Of a DNA stretch of 45,040 nt, positions 21,712 to 33,350 are shown piece by piece. The stretch comes from Diplocarpon mali (Eukaryota > Ascomycota > Leotiomycetes > Helotiales > Drepanopezizaceae), in the NCBI GenBank assembly GCA_024741835.1, contig JAENRP010000059.1, positions 146,314-191,353 on the forward strand. Reading direction: 5' to 3'. Position 1 is the first letter of the stretch, and each line of letters opens with the position of its first letter. A program made the translations under genes and the position numbers. Under the pieces are notes generated by a model. It searched no databases. It saw only the letters and a list, made by a program, of their open reading frames with translations, and had not been told where the DNA came from.

Positions 21712-22448
21712 GACCGCCTCCATGGCATTGGTACAGGCAAGATCAGGACTGGAGGGACAACCTCTCCATCCGGGCTTCCATTTGAAATTGGAACTGGCAC
21801 GTCACCCGTGAATGTTCAAGGTGCCGAACATTGGGACGACACTCGAATCTGTGAGTCATATCTCTCTCCTTACATCCATTGCATCGAACTCTTTGTCAAG
21901 TTTGAAGCAGACCGTGAGGGCAGACCTATTGTCTCGTCCGTTGATATTTGGACTTTATTGTTGTGTAGCTCCAACTTTATTGGCCAGGCGTGTTACCTCG
22001 AAACATTCTCCAAGCATAGCAAGTGATTCTTTGTATTGGTAGATAGCGGGCATTGTGTCAAGTTCAGCTCCCTGCTAGCTGCGTAAGACAAGAATGGTCT
22101 AGCTACTCATGGGTGCTATGGAATATCTCTAGTCGTAGGACCAGTTTGCTCAAGGATCGTGACCTGAACGCACAAGCATGAACACGAGGAAGAGTAACAG
22201 CAGCCCTAGGTAAGTATGTTTGAAAACGACACGTGACCATACACTGGATTTCTTGACTTTTGGCATTCTGATGGAATTCAATATCACAGGCTGCCCCTTC
22301 CAAGCCCTACAAACTCAGCTTAATCCAATATGGAAAAATCCAGTGTTGCAAAATTCATGTTCCTCTAGCCTTTCGCAGCTCAGGTTCTAGAACACCAAAA
22401 AAATCTCGCCTCGAAGATCAAACCCAAACAAATAGCCGTCCACATAAA
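21712..22448. other. Intergenic region, 0.7 kb
   Basis: 3' region of FRG1 and 5' region of the WD40 gene. Short frames only; nothing else is recognised. Confidence 0.5.
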
Positions 22449-23836
22449 ATGTACAGCCTCAGCAACGTATGCGCTTTTCACATAGCCGATCCAGCCAATA
22501 CGTACGTATACGAGATTATTCCTGTGGCTGAAGGTATTGCAGCTATATCTTCCGATGACACCCTGCGGCTTCTGGATCCTCTGGCGCTGAACCGGGGTCC
22601 GGTGAGCACGATCAAGGTGAACAGAGACGTCACGTGTCTTCAAGCTGTTGGTGATGGAGACACGCTGCTTGTGGCTACGGCGGGAAGGGGTGGTGAGATG
22701 TGTCTTTGGGATCCGAGGAGTGGAGCCAAGGTTGGGGAGGTTAGGAGTGGTGAGTTAGTTCTGGCAATTCTTCTTACCAAAACTTGGAGTTACAGATTTT
22801 CAATGCCCAATCGGTCTATTGTACGGAGATATACAATCCGAATTCCGGCCTTGACCAGAGCCATTACAATCTGCTCAGATCATTGTTCTTCTCCATGTCA
22901 TACTGCCATGGTCTGAGACGGTCTAACATCTTCCAGGTCAAGACGCACCGATATTATCACTCGCAACTTCATCCCCGTATGGTCTAGCAGCAGGAACGGA
23001 GTTGACGGCCCACCAAGCATCAGTGTTGATGTGGTAAGTTGCCTCTGGATACATATCTTGAGGGTAGTACTAACGAATCCTAGGGACCTGAGGCATCTTG
23101 AACGACCGGTCATTCAGTATGTGGAGAGCCACAGTGATGATGTTACAGAGGTAGATCACCCCGGGAAGCTGGCTGCATTCGTCATTGACAGATCCCCAGC
23201 TCCAATTCCATCCAGCCCGATCACAAATATTGCTTTCTGGCTCCACTGATGGGCTAGTAAACATTTACAACACCACGATTACCGATGAGGAGGATGCTCT
23301 ACACCAAACCATTAACCATGGATCATCCATACACCATGCCAACTTTCTAGACGAGGTCGACATCTTCGCATTGTCTCATGATGAGAAGTTCTCGACTTAT
23401 CAGTTAGTAACGAACCCAGAAGAGGGAGCAGAAGAGCCATTGCCAGTCCATTATGGCGATATGAGAGTGAAACTTGGAGGCGATTATATCGCCAACGTGG
23501 TCAGGCGGCCGGATGGGGGCTCTGTCATCGGCATTGGAACACATAGGTATGCTGAATGTTGACCAGACCCCTTGAGTTGGAGATAGCTGACCTTGACAAG
23601 TCGGGACAGCTTTGATCTTATTCAGTTGAAGAATAAGCCGCCATGGACCTTTGCGCCGGAGACAAAGGTTACACTGCCGGGAGCTCATGGATTGGAGATT
23701 GTCAGAACTTTCTGCTTCCTGGACGCGGTGAGCTGTTCCAATGTTAAGTTTGAGCTCTAGACTAACAATTTCAAAGCATCACACAGTATTGACTTGTGGA
23801 GAGGATGGTCAAATCAAGGCTTGGAAGGGAGACTAA
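22449..23836 (+). CDS. WDR89-like WD40-repeat protein
   Basis: Six exons (22449-22749, 22937-23033, 23084-23150, 23200-23546, 23610-23727, 23777-23836) encode 329 residues. Introns are 187, 50, 49, 63 and 49 bp, all GT-AG with consistent phases. WD40 blades are visible: SSDDTLRLLDPLAL, GRGGEMCLWDPRSG, AAGTELTAHQASVLMWD, LLSGSTDGLVNIYNT and the closing blade TCGEDGQIKAWKGD. The central motif DDVTELQFHP...LLSGSTDGLVN is characteristic of WDR89. The precise cellular role is not established; WD40 proteins act as scaffolds. The first ATG at 22449 starts the first blade almost immediately, so the N-terminus is short. Confidence 0.88.
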
Positions 23837-24164
23837 GTGAAGAGTAGATAGATCAGAACCCCAAAACTTTCATCACCCTGAGTACGGAGCTTATGTCAAC
23901 TCCCCAGTTGTGTTGATTACTGTACAAAAGGAATCTCTTGACTTTACTCGTTGACGTGACAATGAAGTTCTGAATACATTTGGTAATCGGCTCGGCTCTT
24001 GCCGCCCAATGCAAGCTGTCATCAACCTTTGGAACACCACCCCACCCCCACAATCACCACGTTCTGCTTTTTACGCCCTGTCTTGAACAAATTGGGACGA
24101 TGACAAGTCTATCTACCACAGCTTCCCGAACGACGTGAAATCTGCTGCGTAAAGTTCTGCACCA
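23837..24164. other. Intergenic region between WDR89-like gene and HRD3
   Basis: 328 bp holding the 3' end of one gene and the promoter of the next. No specific element is recognised. Confidence 0.45.
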
Positions 24165-26850
24165 TGAAGGACTTGAGTAGGCGGCTGTGGTTCTTGATTT
24201 GTATGCTATGATACCTGGCCCGAGACCCCAATACTGACGTTTGGCTTAGGTTTCTTACCTTTCACGTACTCCATAGCACGCGCGCAAGAGCAAGGTGAAA
24301 CAACAACAACGGTGACAGCAGATGGAAGTCCACAGCCCTCGGTGGCGGCCCAATCTCCTGCGCCCCAGCAACCACTGCGCGAACAAGATGATGGGCGGAG
24401 GCGGATTGATGGTATGGCCAAACAGCGGACTGGGAGTTGCATACTGACCGGGACAAGGTACGGAGCAAGTCGAGAAGGCTTTGTTCTTCTTACGCCGATA
24501 CGAACGACTTCATCCACGACCGTCTCGAAAATCCTCTGGAATAATGGGCGCAGCCGGACAATACCTATCCAAGCTCATGCCACGGTTGTCAATTCAAGGT
24601 CCGGCGTCAGAGGGATCAGTCGAGGGGCATAGAGAGCTACCAGGTCCTGTAGCAGAGGCTGTCCGACTGCTGGAAGAGGCAGCACAGGTCAACAACCCAG
24701 ACGCCATTTTCCTCCTTGCTGAGATGAACTTCTACGGCAACTTCTCGGCCCCAACGGACTATTCGGAAGCATTCAGGAGGTACCATCAGCTGGCTTCGTT
24801 GACCGGGAACAGCTCGGCGCAGCATATGGTTGGGTTCATGTACGCCACTGGGATTGGGGGAGCTGTGGAACGGGACCAGGCAAAGGCGCTACTCTACCAT
24901 ACCTTTGCAGCACAAGGCGGAAGTACAAAGTCTGAGATGACGGTTGCCTTCCGATATCATGCTGGGATTGGAGTCGTGCAGAGTTGCAATACGGCCATCC
25001 GACATTACAAGAATGTCGCAGACAAAGCGATTGAGTGGTATCGCTCTGGTCCGCCTGGAGGCATGGCTTGGGTACCGGATTCATATCGACTTGCAGACGA
25101 AGATGGAGGGGTCTATGGCGAGGGGGCAAGTTATTCGAGCTCGGGAAATAACAGGAACAGAGCGGGCGTCAACTCGGATGCCAATGCTGCTCTTGACGAC
25201 GTTTTGGAGTACCTCGATCTGATGTCAAGAAAGGGAGACTTCAAAGCCACGTTCAGCTTGGGACGAATCCATTATGATGGTCAGAAGGGGCTGGCTAGGA
25301 ATATGAAAAGTGCAAAGTGGTATTTCATGAAGGTTGCCAGGCTCTATTGGACGAGCAATGGGCGGATCGTCGACAATGAAAAGCCAGGATTGGAGAAGAT
25401 TGCCACGAAAGCTGCTGGCTATCTTGGGCGAATGTATCTGAGAGCAGAAGGCGTAGAACAGAGCTTCGCAAAGGCCCAGATCTGGTTTCAGCGGGGTATC
25501 AAAAGTGGCGATGCAGGTTCCCAGTTTGGAATGGGACTAATGTATCTGGAAGGACTTGGTGTGCCGAAAAACCCAGCGAAGGCTACGGAATACCTCCGAT
25601 CTGCGGCAGACCAGGACTATTCGCCCGCACAGGTTACTCTGGGCGCCTTGTATCTGGACCAAGGGACACCGAGCGACATCCTGGTTGCTAGCAAGTACTT
25701 CGAGCTGGCTGCTAGATATGGCCACATTGAAGCCTTCTACTTCTTGGCTGAGCTCATTGACCAAGCCGTTGGGAGGGACAGAAGCTGTGGACTGGCTGCT
25801 GCATACTACAAGAGTGTTGCGGAAAAGGCCGAGCCACTGCTCTCATCGTTTGCCGAGGCAAACAGGGCTTTCGAAGATGGCGATCATGAAATGGCCCTGG
25901 TCGACTACATGTTTGCTGCTGAACAGGGCTACGAAAAGGCACAGGCGAACGTTGCTTATCTTCTTGACCAGAAAAAGTCCAAGTGGATTTTACCGTCCTG
26001 GCTGTCCCTCAGCTCCATCCCTCGACCTGCTCTCCTTCAAAATGGAGCACTGGCTCTGATCTACTGGACGAGATCCGCCAAGCAATCGAATATAGACTCC
26101 TTGGTCAAGATGGGGGACTACTACCTTGAAGGTGTAGGCACCCAGAAAGATATGGAGAAAGCAGCATCTTGCTACACGGCAGCATGCGAGTATCACCAGA
26201 GTGCACAGGCCCTCTACAATCTTGCCTGGATGCACGAAAATGGTGTAGGTCTTACTCAGGACTTCCATCTGGCAAAGAGATACTATGATCTTGCTTTGGA
26301 AACCAACGAGGAGGCATATCTCCCAGTCACTTTGAGCCTGTTCAAGCTGCGGTTGAGAAGCGCTTGGAATACATTGACGCATGGCAGAATCAACTCTATC
26401 CAAGATGAGCCAGGTATGGCAAGCCTTCTCTACCTACCCAGTATATGCTAATAAAGATTAGCTGAAAAGAAAAACTGGTCATTGTCTGAGTGGATCAGCA
26501 ATTTCCTCAGGGATGACCACACGCAGTATGGCGATGCCGACTTGGATGATAACTATCTCCCGGATAGCGATCCGATGCCGGGAGGTGACGCAGACGGTCT
26601 CTATGACGATGTCGTAGACGACGGTCTGCTAGAGAGTTTTGCTATCCTTGTGTTAGCAGGGGCTCTTGTGGTCTTAATCTGGTATCGCAATCAGCGTCAA
26701 TTGGCGCATAGACGCGGACTGGAGGCAGAGGCAGCACAGAATGGGGCACACCAGGGAGGACTGCAACAACCACTACCAAATAACGAGCTTTTCCCACAAC
26801 CAGGAGATCCTGGATTTGTACAATGGGCTGCCGGTGGTGTCGGACATTGA
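24165..26850 (+). CDS. HRD3: HRD3/SEL1L, ER-associated degradation ligase subunit
   Basis: Four exons (24165-24201, 24250-24411, 24458-26413, 26462-26850) give 847 residues, with introns of 48, 46 and 48 bp. A signal peptide (RLWFLICFLPFTYSIARAQ) directs the protein to the ER lumen. Many SEL1/TPR-like repeats follow, for example AQHMVGFMYATGIGGAVERD, GSQFGMGLMYLEGLGVPKNP, SLVKMGDYYLEGVGTQKDME and ALYNLAWMHENGVGLTQD. A C-terminal helix (LLESFAILVLAGALVVLIWY, about residues 774-793) anchors it, with a short cytosolic tail. This is the arrangement of Hrd3/SEL1L, which receives misfolded luminal proteins and controls the Hrd1 ubiquitin ligase. Length and architecture are normal. Confidence 0.95.
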
Positions 26851-27171
26851 AGCAGATTGGATGTACTTTAGCGGGTAGTATCAACGGCAGCGACCATTTG
26901 GAAGGGTTTATGGATGCACAGCAACCACATAATCTTCAAGCTTTTTAAACTCTCCCCTAAGAAATACCATACACTTGAGGAGGTTGATTTTTCTCTTGTC
27001 GACATTGGAGCAAGTCTCAGCCGAGCGGAGCAGCCCCATAAGTGCAGCCTTGTGAATCGCGCCCATCAGCGTGATCTCCTTCAACCCCTTATCAAAGCCA
27101 TCCCACCATCTGTGATGCTCAATCTAATTATTCCATGACTTGCCTCTGAGCAACACTCAAAACATCTCAAG
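26851..27171. other. Intergenic region between HRD3 and Sfr1
   Basis: 321 bp containing the HRD3 3' region and the Sfr1 promoter. No element recognised. Confidence 0.45.
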
Positions 27172-28139
27172 ATGTCAACCCCGGCTGCTAAACGCCGCAG
27201 AATCGATGTCGCCTCCCAAACTCTCTCCAAACCCTTCCGCTCTCCCTTCAAGACGCCCTTCAAGTCCCCCGTGAAAGACGGCCAACCTCAAGAACCCGCG
27301 AACGCGCCAACTGCTGCGCATCACAACATCCCTCCTTCCTCCATACCCACCAATCCTCTGCTCTCGAACCCGGAGAAGACACCAAGACTTTCTGCTCCAT
27401 CCGCAACCCCAAGTCGTGGACCCCGCAGCAAGAAGACCTTCACGTCGCCGATTGCCGCGGCTGCGCTCAACGCTGACCCTGATATAGCACCACTCTTGCG
27501 CATCCAGAGAGATCTGGAGAAGGAGTTGAAGCAGGTGAAGGAGGAACTGGATACTGCAGAGCAGGCGAGGAAGATCGAGACGGAGAGTGAGAAGAAGGAT
27601 CCTGACGGGGAAATCGACGGGGAACTGGTTGAGCTCATCGAGAAGTGGAAGGAGGCTAGCCGATTGGCCGCTGAAGAGCTATTCGGAAAGGTTAGGGATA
27701 GGGTCAACCGGTATGTCGTTGTTTGCTTTGTGCCAGGGGGAGCGTTGACCTGGTCTAGAATGGGCGGCCCACGGGCTTGGAAAGAGATGCAGAAGAAACA
27801 GGCGGAGAACCAGAACTCGTGGGATCAAGAGGAGCCGGCGAACACGAACGACTCTGACGACGACGATGAGAAGAAAGATGTTGAGAAGAGGGACGTCTAC
27901 GCGGAGTACAGCATTGACCCAGAGACGGAGAACGAAAAGTCACAACGGGTCAAGGGTCTGGGTGATACTGGAGAGCTTCCTGGGCAAGAGGATGTGAGTA
28001 ATTCCCCAAGAGGATCACACAGGAACCCCAGATCTGTACTGACCCAAGTCAGGAATTTACCATGGCGATGATGTTGAGGACTTTGAACGTGGACTTGGAC
28101 ACCATTGGCTACGATAGAGAGCAGGAGAGATGGGTTTAG
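27172..28139 (+). CDS. sfr1: Sfr1/Mei5 recombination mediator
   Basis: Three exons (27172-27710, 27759-27993, 28053-28139) give 286 residues; introns are 48 and 59 bp. The N-terminus is basic and disordered with repeated FRSPFKTPFKSP elements. A coiled coil follows (LLRIQRDLEKELKQVKEELD), then the conserved core LVELIEKWKEASRLAAEELF...DRVNRMGG and an acidic linker. The last exon encodes the C-terminal helix FTMAMMLRTLNVDLDTIGYD. This order fits Mei5/Sfr1, which with Swi5 helps load and stabilise Rad51/Dmc1 filaments in recombinational repair in the nucleus. The core motif at the first splice junction (R|MGG) supports the intron choice. Confidence 0.9.
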
Positions 28140-28517
28140 AGGGGTAAAGGGAGGTTCGTTTGCGTGAAAGGTCATGGCTTGCTTTCCAAGAGCTGGACAT
28201 GAGTTTGCTCTGACCGATTGTCGATTGTTGCGTTTTCATATCTCGAGCTGATACCCCGCCATGAGCATATTGCATTTAGAGCTTCGATCTACGCTTACGA
28301 TTAAATATACATGTACATATCAATCGACGCATCGAACGATCATGGGTCTGTAACCGCCTGTCGGCCTCTCAACATCTAGCTGCAGACTGGGAGAGGGCAG
28401 GACTTGTTGTCTTGCTCTTTCGACGACGCACTCATCTATCGACGGCGCGGGTGAAAGCTGGCGACCAGAATCACGATCCCGGAGATATCTCACATCCATG
28501 GACTTGCTGTTCTGCTA
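28140..28517. other. Intergenic region between convergent genes
   Basis: 378 bp between the Sfr1 stop (+) and the stop of the coiled-coil protein (-). Both 3' ends lie here; no structure recognised. Confidence 0.45.
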
Positions 28518-31468
28518 CTACAGTCTGCGAGGTCTCGGCCCCATCGGTAAGCCCCCAACCCTCGATCCGCCCGGCAACCCGCCGCGGACTGGAGGGCGAG
28601 GACTCCCCCGTCCTGCGGCGTCCAACCTCGAGTCGCCCCTGAAATCCTGTGTCGAGGCCGTCTGGCCACTTGTTGACGGGGTTTTGTTGCGGTCGCTTCT
28701 CGTGCTCTGGATGTCGTCGCGAGGTGTGCTGGATCTGGGAAATGCCCCGGAATTCTGGGCTCGCTCTTCCTCGAGGCCAGCAAACGCCTTGCGGATCTTC
28801 TCCTCTGCTCTCCGGAGCTTTTGCTCCTTTGTCTCCTCCCCCTCTTCCTCCTCCTCCTCCTCCTCATCCTCCTCCTCCTCATCCTCCTCTCCCTCCTTTT
28901 CCTGCCTTGTGTCCTCCTCCTCTTCCTCCTCGTCCTCCTCGCCCTCCTCTCCGTACACGGATGGACTCAGCATAGGTGGGGTAGTAAAGGCCATGTCAAA
29001 TTGGTATGTGTCGGCCAGTCTGTCAGCTCCCACAGGCCTGGACCCCTCTTCTTCTGCTCGCTCATACTTTCGATCAATAAACCTATCGGCCATTATCTGC
29101 TTCTCGATCCTCTCATCTTCGCGAGCCTGTGCCTCCTCATCAGCCAGTTGCTGTGCATAACGCAGTCGCTCCTCTCGCTCCTCTGCCGCACGCCTGTTCT
29201 CTCTCTGAACCTGGCGACTGCGCGTCTCTTCCTTAGCGGCGTCGTCTTTATATCTTTCTCTCTCTTCTCTCTCTCCTCTCTCCCCTCTCTCTTCTCTCTC
29301 TCCTCNNNNNNNNNNNNNNNNNNNNNNNNNNNNNNNNNNNNNNNNNNNNNNNNNNNNNNNNNNTCTCTCCCCTCTCTCCCCTCTCTCTTCTCTCTCTCCA
29401 GCAGCACGTCGCGTGTACCTGGCAGCACCATCTTTCCGGGTGGTTTCCTCGTATCGAGCCATCTCAGCGGTCAGTCTTTGCGCCTCCTCTCTAGCTAAGC
29501 GGTCTGCCTCATCTTGACTTCTGCGCTGTGCCTCAGCTTTCCTCCTTTCGTTCTCAATCTCTCTCTCCACCCTTTCAACTTCACGTGCTGCGTCTTTCTC
29601 GGCGGCTAGTTTGGCGCTTCTTCGAGCGGCTTCCTCCGCCTGAATTCGCAACCGCTCTGCTTCTTGCTCCTCCGCAACCCTGATTCTTTCCCTCTCTTCT
29701 GCCTCCCACCGGGCTTGATCCTCTGCCTCTTTTCGCCGCCGTTTCTTTTCCTGGTTCTCAAAGTCCAATTGTCTCTCCCTTTCCACATTCTCTATGAATG
29801 CCTGCATGGACTTTTCCTCCTCTGCGATTCTCCTAGCCTCTGCTTCGAACCTTTGTTGCTCTTCAAGCATCTTTTGCCGTTCTATATCCATCTGCGTCCT
29901 CTCATAGATGATATCTTCGGCTTGTTTCTGTAGCTGAATCATTATCTCCCTGTCTGCGTCCATCCGTTGCCGTTCCTGCTTTATCTGCTCGTCGACATCC
30001 TCGAGCAACTGCGGTTTCCTGTCGCTCATAATCATGTTCAACTCTGATGACGTACGAGAACTTTGACGGCTCCAGACAGAGTCCTTTCGTTCGTTTATTA
30101 CCTGCTTCGATTCCGAAGATGTACGGGGGAGTGGAGGACTGGGAGCGGTAACCTTCCTCTCCTCCACAACCTTAGCCATCCCGGTTGATGTTTGGGAACC
30201 CTGTCGACTCCAGATAGAGTCTCTTCGAGTGAGCGTGGCAGTTGGCGCTGCTTTCTGCTTGTGTCAGCATGTAATTGGCGCAGTTGCGACCAGAATCTTA
30301 CCTGAAGCACTCGCGGCATTTCCCGAACGATACTTTCTGGCTCTACAGCCGTCTTGGGGGCAGGCTTAGTAGCCGTTATTTCATTCCGCGTTGTGCTTTC
30401 TTTCTCATCTATGGGAATAGTAGATGATGGTTTCAACTGTGGAGTGTCTGTGTTCTTGTCCCCTGGCAGAGCATAGATGTCGTTCGCTGAATCAAGTTGG
30501 CTCGCAAAGAATTCGAGCATATCCACTGCTTTTGGCTTGGCCCTAACAGGTCTCTGTTTCACTACCCCAGGTATTTCTGTAGCCTCGGGCTTAGACATCT
30601 TAGTACTGCTACCTCTAGGCATCGTAAGAATGTCCACGGGACTATCGAGATCCACTGCCTTTGGCTTGGCCCTTCCAGGTTCTTGCGTCGCTGTATTAGG
30701 TATTTCAATAACATCAAGCTTAGAGATCTTGGCAGTACTATCATTAGGAAATGCAAGAATGTCCACGGGGCTGTCGAGCTGACTTGCGAAGAAATCCAAC
30801 ATATCCTGAACCTCATCTTTCTTCGATTTCTTTGTCGCTGGCACCGTAGGAATCTCTTTCTTGTATTTCAAAACAGTCTCCGCTACTGCTATCACTTTCG
30901 GGTTTGACCTCTCAGCAGCTGGCGCATCCACTTTCGGTTCTCTTTTTTCGACAGCAGACGCATCTGTTACTTTCGGTTCTGGCTTCTCAATCACTAGCGC
31001 GTCTGTCACTTTCAATTCCGGCTTTTCGACAATCGGCGCATCTACGGGCTCAGCAGCCAATGGGACGACCGGGAACTCTGGTATAGCCGCTGGGCTTGGG
31101 AGACTCGATGTGCTTTTCGCAATCCCAAACATGTTCGCCAATCTCGAAGCATTCGATGCCGATCTCTGTGCGGAGAATGCCTTTTGTACGACCGGCTCTG
31201 TTGAGATCTCATATAGCTTCTTCGCGCCATTGTTAGCGCGCTGAAACCCATCTGTTGGTTTTCTTGCTGGGGGCGTGCTTGGAGCTTTATCTTCTCCGAT
31301 AGATTTGACTGCAATGTTGGTGACGTCGGACGCTGGTCGCTCTTCCGGGGTCTCGTCAGCTTTTGGTACCGTGGTCGCTGCTGCTGGTACCACGGGAGGT
31401 TTCTTCTTCACATAAGATGCAAAGTAACCTCCCCAGCCAAGTTTCGCCGGAGGTGCTGGATCGGCCAT
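28518..31468 (-). CDS. Large repeat-bearing coiled-coil protein, unknown function
   Basis: Two exons (31468-30302 and 30254-28518) joined across a 47-bp intron give about 967 residues, including an N gap of 58 bases (29306-29363) whose true length is unknown. The N-terminus (MADPAPPAKLGWGGYFASYV) is followed by a disordered region with two sets of internal repeats (residues about 141-190 and 221-333) and a repeated DSxWSRQxSxTS element. A very long charged coiled coil starts near residue 430 (IKQERQRMDADREIM, RIAEEEKSMQAF, ERIRVAEEQEAERLRIQ). The gap falls in a GERGEREE simple repeat. The C-terminal part is an acidic run (poly-Glu) and a Pro/Gly-rich tail. No enzymatic domain is visible. A scaffold or cortical/cytoskeletal protein is possible but only inferred from composition. 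ATG 31468 is the first in-frame ATG. Confidence 0.78.
29306..29363. other. Assembly gap (58 N) inside a coding repeat
   Basis: Unresolved bases lie between identical TCTCTCTTCTCCCCTCTC-like simple repeats on both sides. The reading frame is open on either side and in register with a 58-base gap, but the gap size may be arbitrary. Confidence 0.99.
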
Positions 31469-32669
31469 GTTCAAATCGTTCTCTCTGATACCACGCCGAT
31501 GAAAGAAAAGCTCTTTAGAAATATGTGTAGGCCTGATGTGGGAATATTGTACAGATGGACGTCAACACGGTTACCTGGCCCTTTTCAGTTAACCTTAACG
31601 TACCGTCAAAGCCCAGACCCTAGGTCCTGGCTTGCAAACGTACCTGAATAGACATCTATCGTGAAGCGGCATCCAAGTATCGAGTCTTGTCAACAAGCCC
31701 GGAGCATCGCAACGAGAAGCTGTCTAAGCCAACGATCCAGCGCCGCCGGGACGAATGCGAATCCTCTACCCGCAGAATAGGAAATTGATAACGAGATGGC
31801 TGGCGGTGATGTCTTTTCACCTGGACGCCTTGGGAAGAAGGTGAGGGAGAATTGAACATCGCGGTCTGACACGCTCGTGAAACCTACCGAAGACGAAGCC
31901 GTGGTGCTGAGACGAGGTCGAATCCAGAATCTGAAAGTCTGATTAGGGTTGCGTTTGACGCGACAGGCAAACGACCTGGCGCGGGGACCGTCCGATGTCA
32001 CTGATCGGAAGGAGTGCGGGGTTTTGGGGATGTTTTGGGATGCGTAGAATTTGGATTAGCGAGCCAGTGCTCCTGGAATTTAGCGAGGGGCTCAGACGAC
32101 CCCTTTCCTGTCTCGCCTAGTACCCCTGGCGGTTGGCATGCGACCTCGCTTAGTGTCTACAATCACTTCCAGGATGACTGGGAGGACAATATTGGTTAAT
32201 CTTCCTACACTGCGACCAGCGGCACGAATGCAAAATCTCCTGCGGACCAGGCTCTGGCTAGATAATTTCGCCATTCAGCAGGCCAAGTGTTGTCTATTTG
32301 CAACGCAGGTAGGAGTACGATCCGAAGCAGGCCGGGGAAGAAGCGCGCAGCTTATCATTGTGTGAATTAAAGTATGCACTCAAAACTATCGAAAGAATAG
32401 GTGGGATGAAATCGTATCTGGGTTATGAAGTGCAGTATACATAAGTATCCACTAAAATGGGACTCACTTGTGACTTATTGAGGAAATAAACTTTTTCATA
32501 CGAGCGAGATATCAGATTCAGTTAACAAGCGCCCAGGAGGTCAAGAAGCCAGGAAGCACGAAGAGAGAGAAAGGAAAACCCCCCCTCACCTGTCCGGGCC
32601 ACTTACATCTTTTATTCCAACCTCACCCAAGGGTCTCGTCTGGAGCTCGTCTTCTCCGTCACGGGCTCT
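31469..32669. other. Intergenic region, 1.2 kb
   Basis: Upstream of the coiled-coil gene and downstream of the Cys-rich gene, both on the minus strand. Frames present lack ATG starts or recognisable content. Confidence 0.45.
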
Positions 32670-33350
32670 TCAGTGGGCATTATCAAACGCCCTCGAGACC
32701 CTTGTCTCAGCGCGTGCCCGCAAGTCTCTGATCTGTTGCGAGGCCGCTGCCATCTGTTCTGCGTGTTCCAGCAGACAGATCTCCTCACGGGCATCTCTCA
32801 GCTGTCTCTGGCGCGTCATCTCCTGCACTCGCCTGTCGGTGCTCTCCGAGGCCAGGAATTGCCGTTCGACCTCCTCGGCCTCCTCCAGCTCTGTCTCGAG
32901 GCCGAGGAGCTCGAGCCCTGCCTGGAGGTATTGCATCCGCGTTTCCGCAGCGGCCATCTCCTCGCGCTGCTCCATTGCGCGGATCTGGTCCTGCGCATCG
33001 CGGATCGCTCTGGCGTGCTCCAGCTCCTGGACTCGTCTGTTGGCGGCTGCCAGTTCCGCTTCGAGTTCCAGTCCTCGGATGTGCATTCGGACGTCGGCCA
33101 GTCCCACCTCGCGCTCCGAGACCTGCTCTTCGGTGAGGCGTGTTTGGGCATTCTGTTGGGGGATCACCCGCCATGGGAAGCAATCCGAACAATGGAAAGC
33201 GGACTTGGTGACCGCCCACTCTACTGGGTTTGGGTTTTCCCAGGCATTGTCGCAGGCATTACTGCAGCTGTACTTTCGATCATGGCATAGAGTGAGGTCT
33301 CTAAAGAGGGTACATCCACAGAGGAAACTGGTGAAGTTCTTCACACACAT
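32670..33350 (-). CDS. Small Cys-rich N-terminus plus coiled-coil protein
   Basis: A single uninterrupted frame of 226 residues from ATG 33350. The first 57 residues hold eight cysteines (positions 2, 11, 13, 22, 29, 33, 54, 57) in the pattern C..CGC..C..C...C..CxxC, suggesting a zinc-binding or disulfide-stabilised domain. No signal peptide is visible, so zinc binding is the likelier of the two. From about residue 70 the protein is a continuous heptad-like coiled coil (GLELEAELAAANRRVQELE, LGLETELEEAEEVERQF). I do not recognise a named family. The GC-rich codon use of the coiled part supports a real gene; no intron is needed. Confidence 0.65.
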   Translation of the reverse strand: MCVKNFTSFLCGCTLFRDLTLCHDRKYSCSNACDNAWENPNPVEWAVTKSAFHCSDCFPWRVIPQQNAQTRLTEEQVSEREVGLADVRMHIRGLELEAELAAANRRVQELEHARAIRDAQDQIRAMEQREEMAAAETRMQYLQAGLELLGLETELEEAEEVERQFLASESTDRRVQEMTRQRQLRDAREEICLLEHAEQMAAASQQIRDLRARAETRVSRAFDNAH

